64,000 bases of DNA from assembly GCA_014338405.1 (NCBI GenBank), contig JTDE01000289.1:107105-171104 (forward strand), in the 5' to 3' direction. Positions within the stretch are counted from its first letter, which is position 1. Every line of letters begins with the position of its first letter. Shown here one piece after another: positions 50,234 through 63,699 of the stretch. This DNA comes from Paragonimus skrjabini miyazakii. Its lineage: Eukaryota > Platyhelminthes > Trematoda > Plagiorchiida > Troglotrematidae. The notes under the pieces were generated by a model. That model did no database searches. It was not told the origin of the DNA and saw nothing but the letters and a program-made list of their open reading frames with translations. The position numbers and the translations under genes are program-made.

Positions 50234-50285
50234 CTGAACGTCACTCATAAGCGACAGCAGCTAATGCATTCACATGGCAATATTT
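50234..50285 (-). mobile_element. Short SINE 3' tail
   Basis: GAACGTCACTCATAAGCGAC followed by AGCAGCTAATGCATTCACAT corresponds to the inverted family tail (GAACATCACTCACAATTGATCGCAGC...). Confidence 0.45.
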
Positions 50286-50342
50286 TGATTACGAGTGAAT
50301 GACATTCGAAATATCACTCAACACATTTGATGACATGAGATT

Positions 50343-50697
50343 TCAACTTGGAAACAATTTCTGATAAAAGTTAACAGGACAGTTACCTTTTCTCCTCTGG
50401 AGGAGATCCGGTAATCTGAACGTTACTCACAAGCGAATGTAGCTGAACCCTCACATATGATGATTTGGTCTGCCTAGCGTAAGATCAATGTCGTAGTGGT
50501 CATCATGGTTGCTTCCAATAAGCTTAGTCGGACATCTAGTACCGAATATCCGTGGCAAGGATATGTACTACTGACGAGCTCTGACAACAATGAAATTTGA
50601 GTATAATGCCTTATTTTGAAAGAGGCTGACGAGTAGCTCTACGCGGATGCGATTGGTGCCATCAAACGTGCGCGATTTTCAACTTTTATAAAAAAAC
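50343..50697 (+). mobile_element. SINE copy, third subfamily
   Basis: A full plus-strand copy from CAACTTGGAAACAATTTCTG to the A-rich end near 50697. It carries the A-box-like TGTCGTAGTGG and the B-box-like TACCGAATATCC. It is closely related to the 59.1-kb copy. A 9-bp repeat (TTTCAACTT) occurs at 50341-50349 and 50677-50685. Because that string is also part of the family tail, it need not be a target-site duplication. Confidence 0.75.
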
Positions 50698-50699
50698 TT

Positions 50700-53600
50700 A
50701 ATACAATTTCTAACACACCGAAATTAGTACACCCATAGAGAACTTTCAGGGACATTTCCGAACTAACATAAATATAGTTTACCAACAGCAGTCTCTGACG
50801 TCGCCGGTCATCACAATCTGACAGATTTGGATTTCGTCTGACGTATTTCGCAAATGATTCGGAATACATTTTTTTAAACAAAATTCATATGAGTTACATG
50901 TATATGAATCGGTGATGAAGATAACCGGAAATAGCTGTCCATATTTATGATTGCAGAAGACTTGTTGGAGATTACTTCAATAATCGAAAACAACTGACCT
51001 CGTTACCAGTTCGAACATCTTCTAAGCAGGTATAATATCTTCTAACTTATTGTATGGTGTTCAAATTTTGTTGTTGTATGTCCAGGATCTAACCGTGTCT
51101 GAGTAAACCGTTTCTTTATCGGAAGAATATTGATATTATTTTGGGTTGTGTAAAGTCTTGTGTCAAGTAGGGTAATATGCTTGATTTTGACATTATCAAA
51201 TCAGTATGTTAGTCAACGTTTAGAATCTCAAAGCTGAATTAATCAAGCTATCGGATGTAACTTTTTCTCACCGAAACACAATCTGTAATTATAGTACCCC
51301 TCAATTATTCCTTCATTCATACGGACATTTAGCTCACTTCAAGAGGCTTCATAATCAGCTCACTTTCTGTCATCATAGCATGCAAACCATACTAGTCATT
51401 TTCAATTAATGAACTGTTCAAATGTTCATAGTGTTTTATATTTTGTCTGTCGTCTAAAATCTTGCCGGTGTGATATATATCTTTTTAGGATTTTATGAGT
51501 TTTGACTTTCATCCTATTGCTTTTACCGTTTCCGTTTTTCGTCTTCTTGTTGAAGGACCTGAACTTGCAAATTGCTTTCTTGAGTGTTTACTTCGAAACA
51601 ATACTATCTTTTAGTATCAATCAGTACTTTTCTTCCTGACAATTTCACGGCCTATTCACAAAGCTAATTTCAAGACGCTCCCGTCTCAGAAACTTGTCAT
51701 AAGCCTGGGGCACTGTTTATGCGATGTGTCAATTGCAACCTTTGCGGTTTGCTAACTTTCATCCAAGTTGTGGTTGCTAATGAGTTCGCAATACGTTTGT
51801 TTTTAGACTTTGAAGCGCTGTTTTCCATAAAAATACTTTTTGCCTTTCGCTTAGCGAATATACGCACTTCTGGTTGATTAAGTCTGTAGCGGTGCCTAAA
51901 ACTTCGCTTTTCATTTGCTAAAGGGCACGGCTAGATTTAGACCATTACTGTCAGCTACTTAAAAACATTTGTTTCAACGTGACATACAATGGAATAGAGA
52001 TGAACGGTTTTTCTGTATATGTCTAAATGGGATAGACGGTTGCTCCCACACAATGTCTATACTTTCCACATAGTTCGTGTCAGTCTGGGTACGTAGCTGT
52101 TCTAGTTAGCGATAACTCAAAACTGACAATTATTGTAAACTTCCTACCTAAGTGAATCCTAATACTTGTTTTTCAACGAATATCGCCAGTGAGGCGAAAC
52201 AAAAAAAGTACCCTACTTAAATAATCCTCCCAAGCGTTAAATGTGAGATCTAGTATCTTGCGTCAAACTCCAATGCATGTCAAATCCTCCAAAAAATTAC
52301 ACCTTTCAGTGTAAACCAAGGGACCTCAGAAACAAAAAAGAACGCCCACATGCCCACCTACTCGCATCATAATCAATATTTGCGAGAAAAGTTATATATA
52401 TATTTCACATCCGAAGCCGTCTGGTGACCACTTTCCATTCTCCCATATGGTAAAACTAGTAACTATACTGAGAAACCATCCGTAAGCTAATGACTAAACG
52501 TAAACGGTGTGCACCATTCTACCCGAAAACGTTGATAACATTTTAGCTGAAAACATGGACTGCTGAATGCAAGTCTTGTTTTCGTCGTTTTCAAAGCACA
52601 ATGGGTCGATCAGAGTTTGTTTTACTGTGACTAATTCCCGTAATTTTCCAAACCAGTGAGGCGTTGTAAGAAAGCTCTGAATACCAAGATACTGTTGAAC
52701 CATTCTGTTCGTGGCTGCTTGCTGAGTAGCACAATAAAATATTTTCTCATGTCCATATTGTGAAAGAAAAGTCACCGTAGGTCATTGAAATAGTATGTGG
52801 GTGAATATTCCAGTCTTCCAAATCAGGATGCTCCAGGTGATGTTTACATTTATTCTGGTAATCAACATCTTCCTTTCTAACTAATCTTACAGGTGGGTCG
52901 ATTGCTTAGTTTTTCCGATATAACGTTGCTGAGCTTTGTGTTCTATCAGTACTATATATGGAGACTATCTACAACTTCAAGTCCCGTTCGCTATAGTGTT
53001 ACAGATTTACATCTGTACTTATGTGTATACGTTGATAAAGTACAGTAATGGTGTGCTCCTTCATGTCGTTGATATTTTTCGGGGGATCTTAAGAGAAATA
53101 AGATGATAAACTGTAGTGTAAAGTCCTAAACGCATTCATTGATTTTATTGGATTATGTTTTCATGTGTTATATTTCTTTTCAATAATTTAGTTTAAAAGT
53201 AGTTTGCGGTTGCAAAAACGTCCTGAAGTTTGTGGTGGTTCAGCTTGTGATTTGCCGATATTTTCCGCTTAATTTCCTCTAAATTTTTGAAGAAGTCCAT
53301 ACCAGGTAGCTGAAACGAAGGGTATTATTGCCCAAGTGTTTTCCTTATAGTTGATGCGGGAGTTTCGTATACTGATGTATTGACTTTTGGATGAAATGAT
53401 CCAATGACGATACATACAAGCTTGGTTTACTATCAGCCAAGTAAATTAAATCTGGGCGATTCACGAAGCAATAGAAATTGTCAGGCACAAAATATGGCAA
53501 ATAAGTATACTTATTGTGATTGATCACCAGACCGATTACAGTTATCAAACGGAGATAGACCTATTGAATTAAACAAAGGGCTATATACAAGACGTGAATT

Positions 53601-55130
53601 ACAAGAGTTAATAGATGTATTTGATAAGAACTGGAAGGCAGATATTGCCTCTAGACACCCTATCCGTTTACACTAATTCCGTTGAGAGAAAACAGTAGTT
53701 ACATCTCTGACTAAGCAAAGTATCGACGGATATATATGAATACTTGTGAGGTATCTTCAATCGATGTACTGTCGGCAAATTCACAGTCTTCACATTTGGC
53801 TTGCCAACAAACTCAAAACATCAGATAGGCGGGATGATGATGTGATCACCAGTAGATCTTGTGTTTGTTGTTAGTTTCATGAAAAACTATGTTAGATGTT
53901 ATTATAAAAATCCATTAATGTTTTCTTACATAACAAGAATCGAGCCAACGGGGTCGTTCATAAGGCAGATGAATTGTTATAACACAGTTTAATATAATCA
54001 CAATCCTCTCAACTCAATCGTACTGTTCACTTTGCTCTTGAACCAAGTGTAGCGGACTTCGCTAAATTAACTGGAAACAGAGTTTTGAAGGCAAAATCCA
54101 CCTTCAGACTAAATTTGCTACATCTATCGAAAGGAAAGTGGGCTACACAACAGTAATAAAATTCATCTATTTGGTAATACCTTTATTATCAATAAAACCA
54201 AGTGGCGAAAGCGCAACCCGGTTGGATCTCATTTTCAGTCACTGATAGATTATATGTCACGAGTTACTCACAAAAAGTTTAACGTTGTTGTGCAGATACT
54301 ATTTACATTGGTCCAGACGGAGAAGTCAAATAAACTTTCGGAAGAATCAAAGCTGAGGTTTTATTGTGCTCACCATTATGTCACTTGCAGGCAAGCATTG
54401 ATTGAAAACGAGACAACAGGTTCCTATATCTCTCTGACCGCATTTATTTGCTCTGAATCAATCGGTCTCTGGAGGAAGGGTCAGCGTTTAAGATAACCTT
54501 AGATAACAGTTTTAATGAGGTGGGGGTTGTTGACCTTGATACTACTTTGACCGTTCTTATCGTTGGCCCGAGGAATGTGACATCAAATTAAACTCCCACT
54601 ATTAGTGAACAGTGTGGAGTTGTATCGGTCTGCTCAAAGCAAACACGGCTGTGCATAATTACTTCATTCAGTATTGGCAATATACACCTCTACGGCCGTA
54701 GGTTGGAATGACCTTAATCCAGCGAAAATTCAGCGGCTGGTGATCCGGCTATGATTGCGATGTTTTCTTTGGAGAATTATAGCATGGTGGTTTTACTTCT
54801 GAGTATGCATACCACAACGTACGTTTAGAGTCATACTCCTTCCTAATGGTAATGAATCTATGCCAGTTGGATGTCTATTTCTCAAAGGGTACTGCGAAAG
54901 GTCATTAAAACATATTAAACACTTAGTTAATACACAAAAATCTAGTTTGGTGGACGATTTGCCAGTTGGCATTTACACTCTTGAAGGCAAGTGGTTGCCA
55001 TTCAGTGATTTTTCAGGATGATATTTCACTTTTGTAAAGAACCTCTTATGCCAAGTTCCACAGTATGGCTCAGGTGACTGCCCGAACGCTTTAAAATCGG
55101 TCATCAGACTGGTCATTCTCGAAGTACGTA
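50700..55130. other. Intergenic; possible integrase echo at 52.5-52.8 kb
   Basis: A minus-strand frame at 52775..52494 (ATNRMVQQYLGIQ, then HWFGKLREL) faintly resembles the end of a gypsy-type integrase core, but the upstream DDE region is absent. Nothing else is recognised. Confidence 0.3.
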
Positions 55131-55131
55131 A

Positions 55132-55589
55132 TGTAGCGAAAAGGCGTCCAATAAACCAAAATCTTTATTATCCAACTCGCTCGTTACCGGTGCGCGCGTG
55201 CGCTCGCTTTTATGAATCACGAGTATAGTCCACAACACTCCCCGGTTTCCGCTCACACGTCGGGTGCACTTCTGCCCGGTTTGTGTGTGTGATCGGCGCT
55301 TTCTATCCGGGGGTTCTCCGCCTGCCACTCTTCGTCCATCTGTCCGATTTCGTTGAGCGAAGGCTCGTCCAGTCGCTCGTGTTGTTCGCCATCTATCCAC
55401 TGTGGGCTTTGACCGCACTCCACGACCGTGTCGAGATATTCCTCTGAGTGTCGGAATAGTCGCGCCTCCGATCTGGTCGTCCATCCTATTTTGCCTGCAA
55501 CATATCACCCGTTGGCCTTATCCGGTCGGGCGATGACTCATCCGGTCGCCCACGCTGTCCCCGATCCCCTCGCTATGGGATTTTGGACA
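55132..55589 (-). mobile_element. 3' LTR of a 5'-truncated LTR retrotransposon
   Basis: A 458-bp GC-rich block reads, on the minus strand, TGTCCAAAATCCC at its start and TTTTCGCTACA at its end, the TG...CA form of an LTR. It has a TATA-like CATAAAAG (about 55206-55213) and AATAAA (55169..55164) close to its end, in promoter-then-polyadenylation order. A purine tract abuts the TG end. Frames inside it (a basic 131-codon one) are unlikely to be genes. G+C far above the surroundings suggests a foreign or young insertion. The superfamily cannot be told from an LTR alone; gypsy is likely by abundance in invertebrates. Confidence 0.65.
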
Positions 55590-55640
55590 CCTCCCCCGGC
55601 GACTTCGCTGAAAGTCAAAACGTTCATGACCGATACGTGA
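55590..55640 (-). other. Polypurine tract and internal stub of the LTR element
   Basis: Directly before the LTR's TG on the minus strand is GCCGGGGGAGG, which fits the polypurine tract that primes plus-strand synthesis. About 40 bp of further internal sequence follow before unrelated DNA, so the element is truncated from its 5' side and no target-site duplication can be expected. Confidence 0.55.
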
Positions 55641-56149
55641 CTGGTATTTAGAGGTTACTAGACACCTGACTAAATGAGGTCAATGTAACTGCAATTCAAC
55701 ACAGCAAAGAATAATTACTTCATCCCATGGCAGACAGTCGTTTCCAGCTTTATATTGTTTTCTCATAGTTGTGATGTACGGAACTTTAAGCTGTTGTACT
55801 AATTTGATTTGTTTCAACATTTGTGCAATGCCATATCTCAAACGACGTGTACTCTTGTACTGAACGTTCACATGACTATCTGACGCTTATTTTTGTAATC
55901 ACTTTGGGTGCAAATCTTGAGTTAGCATAACTATGGGACGGGAGTTACAGGTAATGCGTCCGACTCAAACTTAATCAACAGAAAGTTAGGGTTATTCACA
56001 AATGAACTAAGTCACTGAGTTCATAGGTTATGGAATGAGAAAGTTACAAACGAGTTCCAAAAACCATTTTGAAGTGACTGTAGGTAAACATTCCGGAGGT
56101 ACTTGCTACACTGTGTTCACCTTATTCAATTCATCAAGATAGCAAGAAG

Positions 56150-56660
56150 ATATACATTGCGAAATGCAACAATTTCGTTTGTTTTCATCAGTCGATCATA
56201 GTAAACATTCGGTAATACAGATTTAGGACATGGCGATATAACAATGAAACGAACCCACGTCACATGGGTGCAATCAAAGTTGGGCCAACCGTTTCACTGC
56301 CACGGTGACGAAATTGACTGCATCAGCAAGTTTTGCCAAAGGAAGGCGGATGCGTGACGCTTGATTAACAGTACCTCGGAAACCGCCAATATTTAGGGTT
56401 GCGATTGCGTAATAGGATCATAAATGAAGTCAACCACATGAACTGTTGCGATTACTTGTTTCATGAATGAAGACTTCAGATTTCTGTCCAGATGGTGGTA
56501 TGCTGACCCCAGTTGAGTTATTATTTACACTAATCCCTTGGGGGTTTGCTCCGCCCTCCTCTGTTTTAAGTTTCGGCCCGTTCAGTCAATGTATGAGTCA
56601 CCGCAACTGTAGGTGAGATGACAGATGACCTGAGAGACTTTTCCGAGAAAGAACGATCGA
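56150..56660 (-). pseudogene. Decayed Penelope-like endonuclease remnant
   Basis: The terminal sequence at about 56150-56250 contains ATTGCGAAATGCAACA and ATTTAGGACATGGCGATA, as in the 14.7- and 16.4-kb copies. The minus strand then holds relics of the endonuclease: VICHLTYSCGDSYID (for VIYQFTCSCGDVYIG), and a C-terminal SEVLLIKRHASAFLWQN with ISSPW before 56290. Several stops and frame breaks are present, and the conserved Gly and Arg of the YIG-R core are changed. Confidence 0.7.
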
Positions 56661-56664
56661 GGCA

Positions 56665-59100
56665 GTGGGGATTAATCTAGTGGATGAAAAGTAACAAACG
56701 CTTTTGCACTGCGGGATAAGTGCGATCAATGGCAGATTTCAATATTGGGCTTGCAGCGGTAATGTTATGGTCTCCTACGTAACGACGATAGGTGAAAGCT
56801 TGTTTCTTTGTTGCAGATAAACCGGAGGTATTCAGTCCTCTATTGTGTATAATTCGAAATAAACATGGAATTACCTTCAAACTAAAACTCAATCTTCGGG
56901 CTTGATTTGTAAAGCAGTAACAATGAGCTATTGCTATTGCGTTTGTGGTATATTACAATAAATCTACTTTCTCTGTGATAAGCACACGATGATTAACTGA
57001 CCACTACAATACAATCAACAATGACAAAGTGCAATGTACATTTATCTCTGAGGCTGAACTATTATTGTTTGAGTAAAAATGATGCAGTCACGTTTCTCGC
57101 TGTATGTTAGATCGTTTTCACTGCGTGTACTCTTACCAAATTGATTAAGTCATTTTCCCAAAAACGTGGACAGACTTTTTAATTTGTCCTTCATGGATGT
57201 GAAGAGTTTGCACTGATGTTCACCTAGTCATTCAGACTTTACCCAATAGAATATTCTCCGGTTCAACCGCGCCTCTGTTCGACCTCATCAGTTCAATTGA
57301 ATGAGCAACGGTGATAATGGCGACAACCCTTAGAAATTTTAAAGAGATGTGTGCAGAAATCAGCTCCTGTACACCTACCTGCTCATTTTAATTTTCAGTT
57401 TTCTTGTGTACTGCGCCACATTAACACCGGTCGACTTCCATGAAAACAAGATGATGTCTACTTAAGAGAAACTTCAGACACCGCTAAAAATTTGCAATTT
57501 CTGGATAGCGTGTGTTTTTGGGATATTTGGTGAAGCACGGAGTGATATCATTCTTCCACAAAAAAAGCAATTTGCTTATTTGCTCGTAGCCAATATGGAA
57601 TACAATTCAGACATAAAAAGATGGAAAATCACGGCTCAGAAGCTCACAGTGACAGACAATCGAGGAGAAACTAAAAATAACGATATTCCTTTCAGCGTCG
57701 ATGTATACTGCTTTTGAATCTATATACGGAGATATAGTGGCAGTAACGAAGGGCCGAGAAAATTGCACGACTGGTTTCCGGTTGTCTTTACAACTATTAG
57801 AAAAATCATTAAAAACTTTGACCCTGCGTCTTATGTGGATAAAAGTGAACTGAAAACATTTGGTGGCAGATGATTAGCATGCAAGTATTCTGCACCATCA
57901 ATTTTGCTGCTTACTGGTTATCAACATGCTTCAGGTTACAAGATAACGGTTTGTCCCCTTTAACACATGTGTCTTTAGAAGCACAAACAAATGACAACCA
58001 CTGGCCATCTGATCACGGTCGAAAAGGTGAATAACGTCCTGATTTGTTCCACTGTATATCGCTTTACTATATTGTGGGATATGGGTACACGAGCTGTTAA
58101 ATTTATCGGCTGGCTACTCCGTTGATTAGTTCACCTACAGCGTATTTTTGTGTTTGTCCATTTCCAGCGGTAGGATTTCTAACCTGTTAAGCACCGACTC
58201 TCTTATTAAGTGCTGATTTGTTGTCCGTTATATTCCACAGAACAAATTATTTCAGAGCGAACACTTCACCTTAAACATTTGCTTATTTTCAGATTTAGAT
58301 ATTTCTGTCTTACCATTTGGAAACTCAATGACTAGCTTCCTCGAAAATGAAAAACAGCTATCGACTACTTGCTTTCTATTTAGTTTTAGATTGGGATAAC
58401 GTTGAGTAACTACCACAAATAACATGCAATTCACTAGAATAATAAAGACCTCTTGTATCTTGTCAATACAACGCTTGCGTAACACTGTTTAAGTTGGCTT
58501 TCCGTCAATGTGAGCTATACTTTTGTAGAACGAAGATCTCTTAGAAGTGGGCTACTCACTGCATACCCGTCTGCATGCATAAAATGAAATATATGGAGGT
58601 CAAACCCCGCACTATATATGCGAAACAGTAATGATGACTTTGGTTTAGTAACTGGGACAGGAAAAGTATCAGTGTATTTTGAAAGGAATTCATAAACAAA
58701 ATCAATGTATTTACAGGCAGGTCGTTATTAAATTGGTTGTAACGTCATCCAAACACAATAGCTTGTCATAAATTTCTAAGCCATCCCTAAAATGGTTTAT
58801 TCAAGAACACCTGTAAATTATATTCACTGACTTGTTACCTGGTTGATTTAAGCAAACTAGACAGACAACCGCCTCAGTTGGTGCTGCGAGGATTTGAGTA
58901 GTTATAATGAGCTAAAGTGAAACATTCCGTTTGTTAGTGTCAGATCGTAAACATTTGTGCGTAACCGTATACTATGAAAACTAACGACTGAAAATAAAAT
59001 ATGGGAACTCGGTAAACAATCAGAGCTTACATAGTAACAGATATGACCTAGTAACAGGTTAAAGTATTCCAATACTGCTCAGCAAGTTAGTAATTTCTAT
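56665..59100. other. Intergenic, nothing recognised
   Basis: Only short frames; no repeats noticed. Confidence 0.4.
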
Positions 59101-59105
59101 TATTA

Positions 59106-59473
59106 CAACTTGGAAATTATTTCTGTCCATGGAACCATCGATAACAGTTAACGGACAGTTACCGTGTCTCCTCTAGAGGAGATCGAGTAATCTGAACGTT
59201 ACTCACAAGCAAATGTGGCTGAACCCTCACATATGATGATTTGGTAGTGCCTAGCGTTAGATCAATGTCGTAGTGCTCATCAAGGTGGCCTCCAAAAAGC
59301 TTAGTCGGACTTCTAGTACCGAATATCCGTGGCAAGCATATGTACAACTGAAGAGCACTAACAACAGTGAAATTTGAGTATAATGTCTTATTTTGAAAAG
59401 GTGTAACTGGTAGCCCTAGGAGGATATGATTGGTGCCATCAATTATGAGTGAATTCGAAAGTTCATAAAAAAC
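59106..59473 (+). mobile_element. SINE copy, third subfamily
   Basis: A plus-strand copy near-identical in layout to 50343-50697 (ACTCACAAGC, AACCCTCACATATGATGATT, ATGTCGTAGTG, CGAATATCCGTGGCAAG, GGTGCCATCAA). Confidence 0.8.
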
Positions 59474-59479
59474 AAAATA

Positions 59480-61080
59480 CCCTATTACTCATCAGTAACT
59501 TCAAATGTTTTGAAAAAAGGGGAAAGAAGAAACATCCCATTGGCGGGATTGAGTAGCCAAATATTTTGCTTTCTCAGATTTCCAAATATGTCCTGCAGTT
59601 TGCCTTTTCGACTGATTTTCTTGACCGGCCTTTCATGAGAAGGCATCCGTGACGAGATCTAACCAAGAGGAAACTCGAATACGGTGTTTTGTTTCGAAAG
59701 GTGCCGGTTGAACTTTTGCATGGTGAAAAAGCTGTTGTCATTTATTACATATTTTTACTTGTGAGCCAAACTTCTTCGTTATTGACCAAAAATCAGTAAT
59801 CAGTGACATCACGCCGTCAAAGATGACTCTTCTCTTGAACAGATTAACCGGGTTCCGAACAGCCAGTCGGCATTTGTCAGAGGTCGTATCCCAGAAACAG
59901 GTTGGGAATTCGGAATTCTACCGTATAAAACACCCTTTTTGCTCCAAATGACAATTGCTTGGTATTATTTTCATAGTCCACCGTTCACACAGTGACCAAT
60001 CAAACGTCCATCCTTGTATCTGCGTCAAAATTGCCATCTATACTTGTTAAACGTCGCTTTCAGTCGTGCTAGGTGTTCTTTTGTGTTCAGCGTTTCCCGA
60101 TAACACAGTTTCATTCAGATGTAACTTAATTAGCTTGTATACTGAGTTGTGGTTTACAATGATGGCTCAGTGAATTTTTGCTCACTGTCTCGATTTTTCT
60201 CAATTGTGATCCCCTAAACAGACCTGTCCACATCATCCGGCGTTTACATCAAATCTACTATCTGGCGCTGCCTTTATAGCAATGCCGATTTGTTCAACCA
60301 CAAGACTGACAAACTTCATTTCGCATCTATCTCGATAGCGTTTAGTCTACGTATCCTAGAGAAAAGCTGTGCAGATAACTTGAGAAGCAGTGAGTTAACC
60401 AGCACTCCTGGGGATGTGATTTGCAGTAATAGCACAGTCACTAATGAGCACAATAAAGCCCTCCAAGAATACTTTAATGTACAAAGTTTACGTGAGTAAG
60501 AGTCAGCGGCGCTAAATCTTTGTAAACCAGTGAAGAGAGTGATTCACCGACCAAGACCTTTAATTAGTTTGTAGGAGTGGAATGCGAATTAGCCTCTGTA
60601 GAATGTTATCGTTAGTGTTCTATACTATACAAAAGCCCTTCCAAGCCTGAATGCAAATCTTGGTAGTAGACGCTAAAACTACCGGAACTTTGGTTCGCAA
60701 ATCACGTGATCCATGTATCGACATATTCAAAGTCTGGGAGATTTCCGCGGCGGTTAATAAAGCTGAACAGATTCACTACGTCGAGAATCGCATCAGATGG
60801 TATTTAGAATAAGCACCGACTAGCCTTTAGTGTAGGAACACGAACTAGTCAAAAATGAGTGGCAGCTGGAAACTCTCAGTTGCAAATGATCACTCTGATC
60901 ATGAGACCAGAAATTTTTCTAAACTAATGGGAATTATTTTCAGCATTAATGAAAAGATGGATGTAAGATGTCTCACCAGAAGACATTAATGTTATCGGGG
61001 CGCAATTCAAGTGATCTGCATAAACATGTCTCCTACTATTTATCAGTAAACAAAATGCCGTTTAACAAATGTCATACTTG
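59480..61080. other. Intergenic, nothing recognised
   Basis: Only short frames; no repeats noticed. Confidence 0.4.
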
Positions 61081-61084
61081 CAAT

Positions 61085-61395
61085 GGTTTCAAGTTGGATA
61101 GATAATCCAGCAATATGGTCACAAACTGAGGTCACTGGAACTGTTACTTGGCTACTGCTTCAGACAGTAGGCAGCCTGCGTAATAGTCACGGACAAATGT
61201 GGTGCACGCCTGTATGTAACAACTAAGTCACGCCTAATGTGAAATTAATAGCGTTGTGATCAACACGCTTGTTTCGGGAATACGTAAACGTAGTGAATAT
61301 CCTGACTGTGGCCAGAATATGCACTAATGATGAGCTTTGCTTAGAGTGAAAAGTGAATCTATTGCTTTTGCTTGTAAAAGAAGGGCTAAATATTC
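61085..61395 (+). mobile_element. Diverged SINE copy
   Basis: A plus-strand relic. AAGTCACGCCTAATGTGAAATTAATAG, shortened in the head, is followed by GAATATGCACTAATGATGAG and the GAATCTATTGCTTTTG block, in family order. Confidence 0.55.
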
Positions 61396-61399
61396 TAAT

Positions 61400-63695
61400 G
61401 GAATTCTAAAGTTGGAACCGGTTTTGTGACATTTAGTTTGCAAAATACACATGACAAATCAGCTGCTTCACAAATGCACTAGAAACGCATCAATTCCCAT
61501 AACTGTAGGAACTTTGTCATAAGGTGGAAACTTAACTGATGCCTATCTTTTAACAATGAAATGGTACCAACTAAATCGAGGAAGGATGATACCTTCCAAT
61601 TCTGGACATCGGATGAAAACGCAGATTCAGGTGTGGAGGCCAATGGCACGTAGGCTGGAAATATTTAACCGTACATAACAATCCGTTCAAAGTTGTCTGA
61701 CATTTTAAAGAGATATACCTGAAAACATCCAGTTCCTAATGGCAGGAGGAGGATCAAATTACAGAAGATTCTGCCATGCAGTCAGCCTATCTGAAATTGA
61801 TGTTCCAAATTATTTAAAAAGAATGTACGGCTGTATTAGTTAGCCATCTTTAGGATTTTCAATTACTCACTGATAGTGTGTTTCATACCGGAAGCGTAAA
61901 TTACTCACAATCAAGTTCATGTACAAAAATGGGTTCAGAGAGTACTCATCAGGCTACCGATCAATCACTTCGCTTTCGATAGTTTTCAGGCTAAAGAGAA
62001 CTTACGGGATGATAGCCGCCACGGACCCGTTGACTGAATTTTAAATTTCCAACAAAGCGCTGCGTGGGTTACGTAGAATACAATCATGTGCCTCGAATTT
62101 ACTATGAGCAGGTGACTGTTTGGCTGATGTCAGCTGATGAAGAACCGTTATTTTGTACAGTCATTCTAGAGTTCTTTAGTGATTCAAACACTGTTCAACT
62201 ATTTTATTTCCCCAAAACTCGGTATTTAAGGTTGCAAAGGATAATGGTTTCGACGGCCCAAGTAGTATCCTGAACGAGTTATCTTTAACCTAAATGTGCG
62301 CGAACAGTCACCAAAATGTTTTCTATCGAGCAGCAGTGCTCCTCATAAGTGCATCTCAGGCTAACAACTTCTTGTTCAAATTCGTTATTGACTAACTACT
62401 GCAAGCCCAAGTGGACAAAATAAAATATGGTGAGTCATAAGACGTTTAAATTGCGTGATGTAATTCAGTTTAATCGCCTGTTCAGGGCCCACTAACAACC
62501 TCCCCGTGTTCAGTGCACATCTGCTGAAAAATATGCTGACATTTTTATGCAAGATCGTAAACTGCGGGTCTCTGTATGCAAAAATCACCCTTGAGCACTG
62601 GTAACGGATTACTTAGTTTAGCCTATAACTTATTCAGCTCGAAAAAACTGTACAAATGAAACCAAACCTTTCGGTAATAATCAGTGAAAGTCTTCAACGC
62701 GATGCGTTTTCATAAATTTACAACTCATCTGTGTGTCATAGCGTGGAAGTAAACAAAACAATTATTGCTCACGAAGCAAAAAGACAAGGTCAGGCTTGAG
62801 TGCACCCAAGGACAGGCTGTCAAAATTGTCATGGAGTCAATGATCCGTTCACAATCAGAAAACATGACAGCATTAAACCAATTCTTGGCGATCCGAATGT
62901 ATTTAGAAAGAGACGTATATACCTGGTCACCCAGTAGGACCTAGCTAAGCGGTCATTCCTTTAAGCTTGGTGCGCGGATAGGTAGATTACTACATAACTA
63001 TAGCTTCTCAGTCGGGTTCTGCACACTCTGAAACGCATTTTTCAACCTGCTGAGCATAAATAACTGCTATGGTAGTGAAAACCTTACTTCACTATAACGT
63101 GCATGAAGGTCAGAATGAGAAACAGATCTTTTGACTATCTATACAGTCTAATTTCATAAACAATACGATGTCCCTATCTGCCTGCACGCTTGATATATCG
63201 TTAAATGCCCATGTTTACGTACTTTCGCTATTATCCTCTCCCCGTTTTTCTGTTGTGTTGGTAAACTTTTTCAATGCATCCTAATGCTGAAGGCTTATAT
63301 TATCCCTCCTATCGTCCTTTTCCGTTCTACAACAGATTTTTTCATATTTCATCGTATTCCAGTGCGTATTTTCTAAGTAAAATTAAGAACGGAAAAAGTG
63401 TGTACGTGATATTCCTCTTTCAAATACCCATTCACTTTTAATTCCACAGCGGACATTGAGAAACCTTAGAAAATTTGGTCGAAATATTTCACACATATCG
63501 ACCTCTAAGACTAAATAAGAATCATGCTGCACACAAACAGACTACACTCTCTATCAAACAGGAGAACTCACAAGTTTCGACTAATTGCCTGCCATACTGA
63601 CCATTAACATGTCACGAAACACAACTTAGTACAGAAAACGCTCCATATCGTCAAACAGCTGAACGCTTTTAGTCTTCTCATCAAATTTATTGACA
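61400..63695. other. Intergenic, nothing recognised
   Basis: Only short frames; no repeats noticed. Confidence 0.4.
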
Positions 63696-63699
63696 GACG

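Noticed and set aside
52494..52775. Gypsy-type integrase fragment
   Set aside because: Only a faint pattern (ATNRMVQQ, HWFGKL) is seen; the preceding catalytic region is absent in every frame, so the resemblance may be chance.
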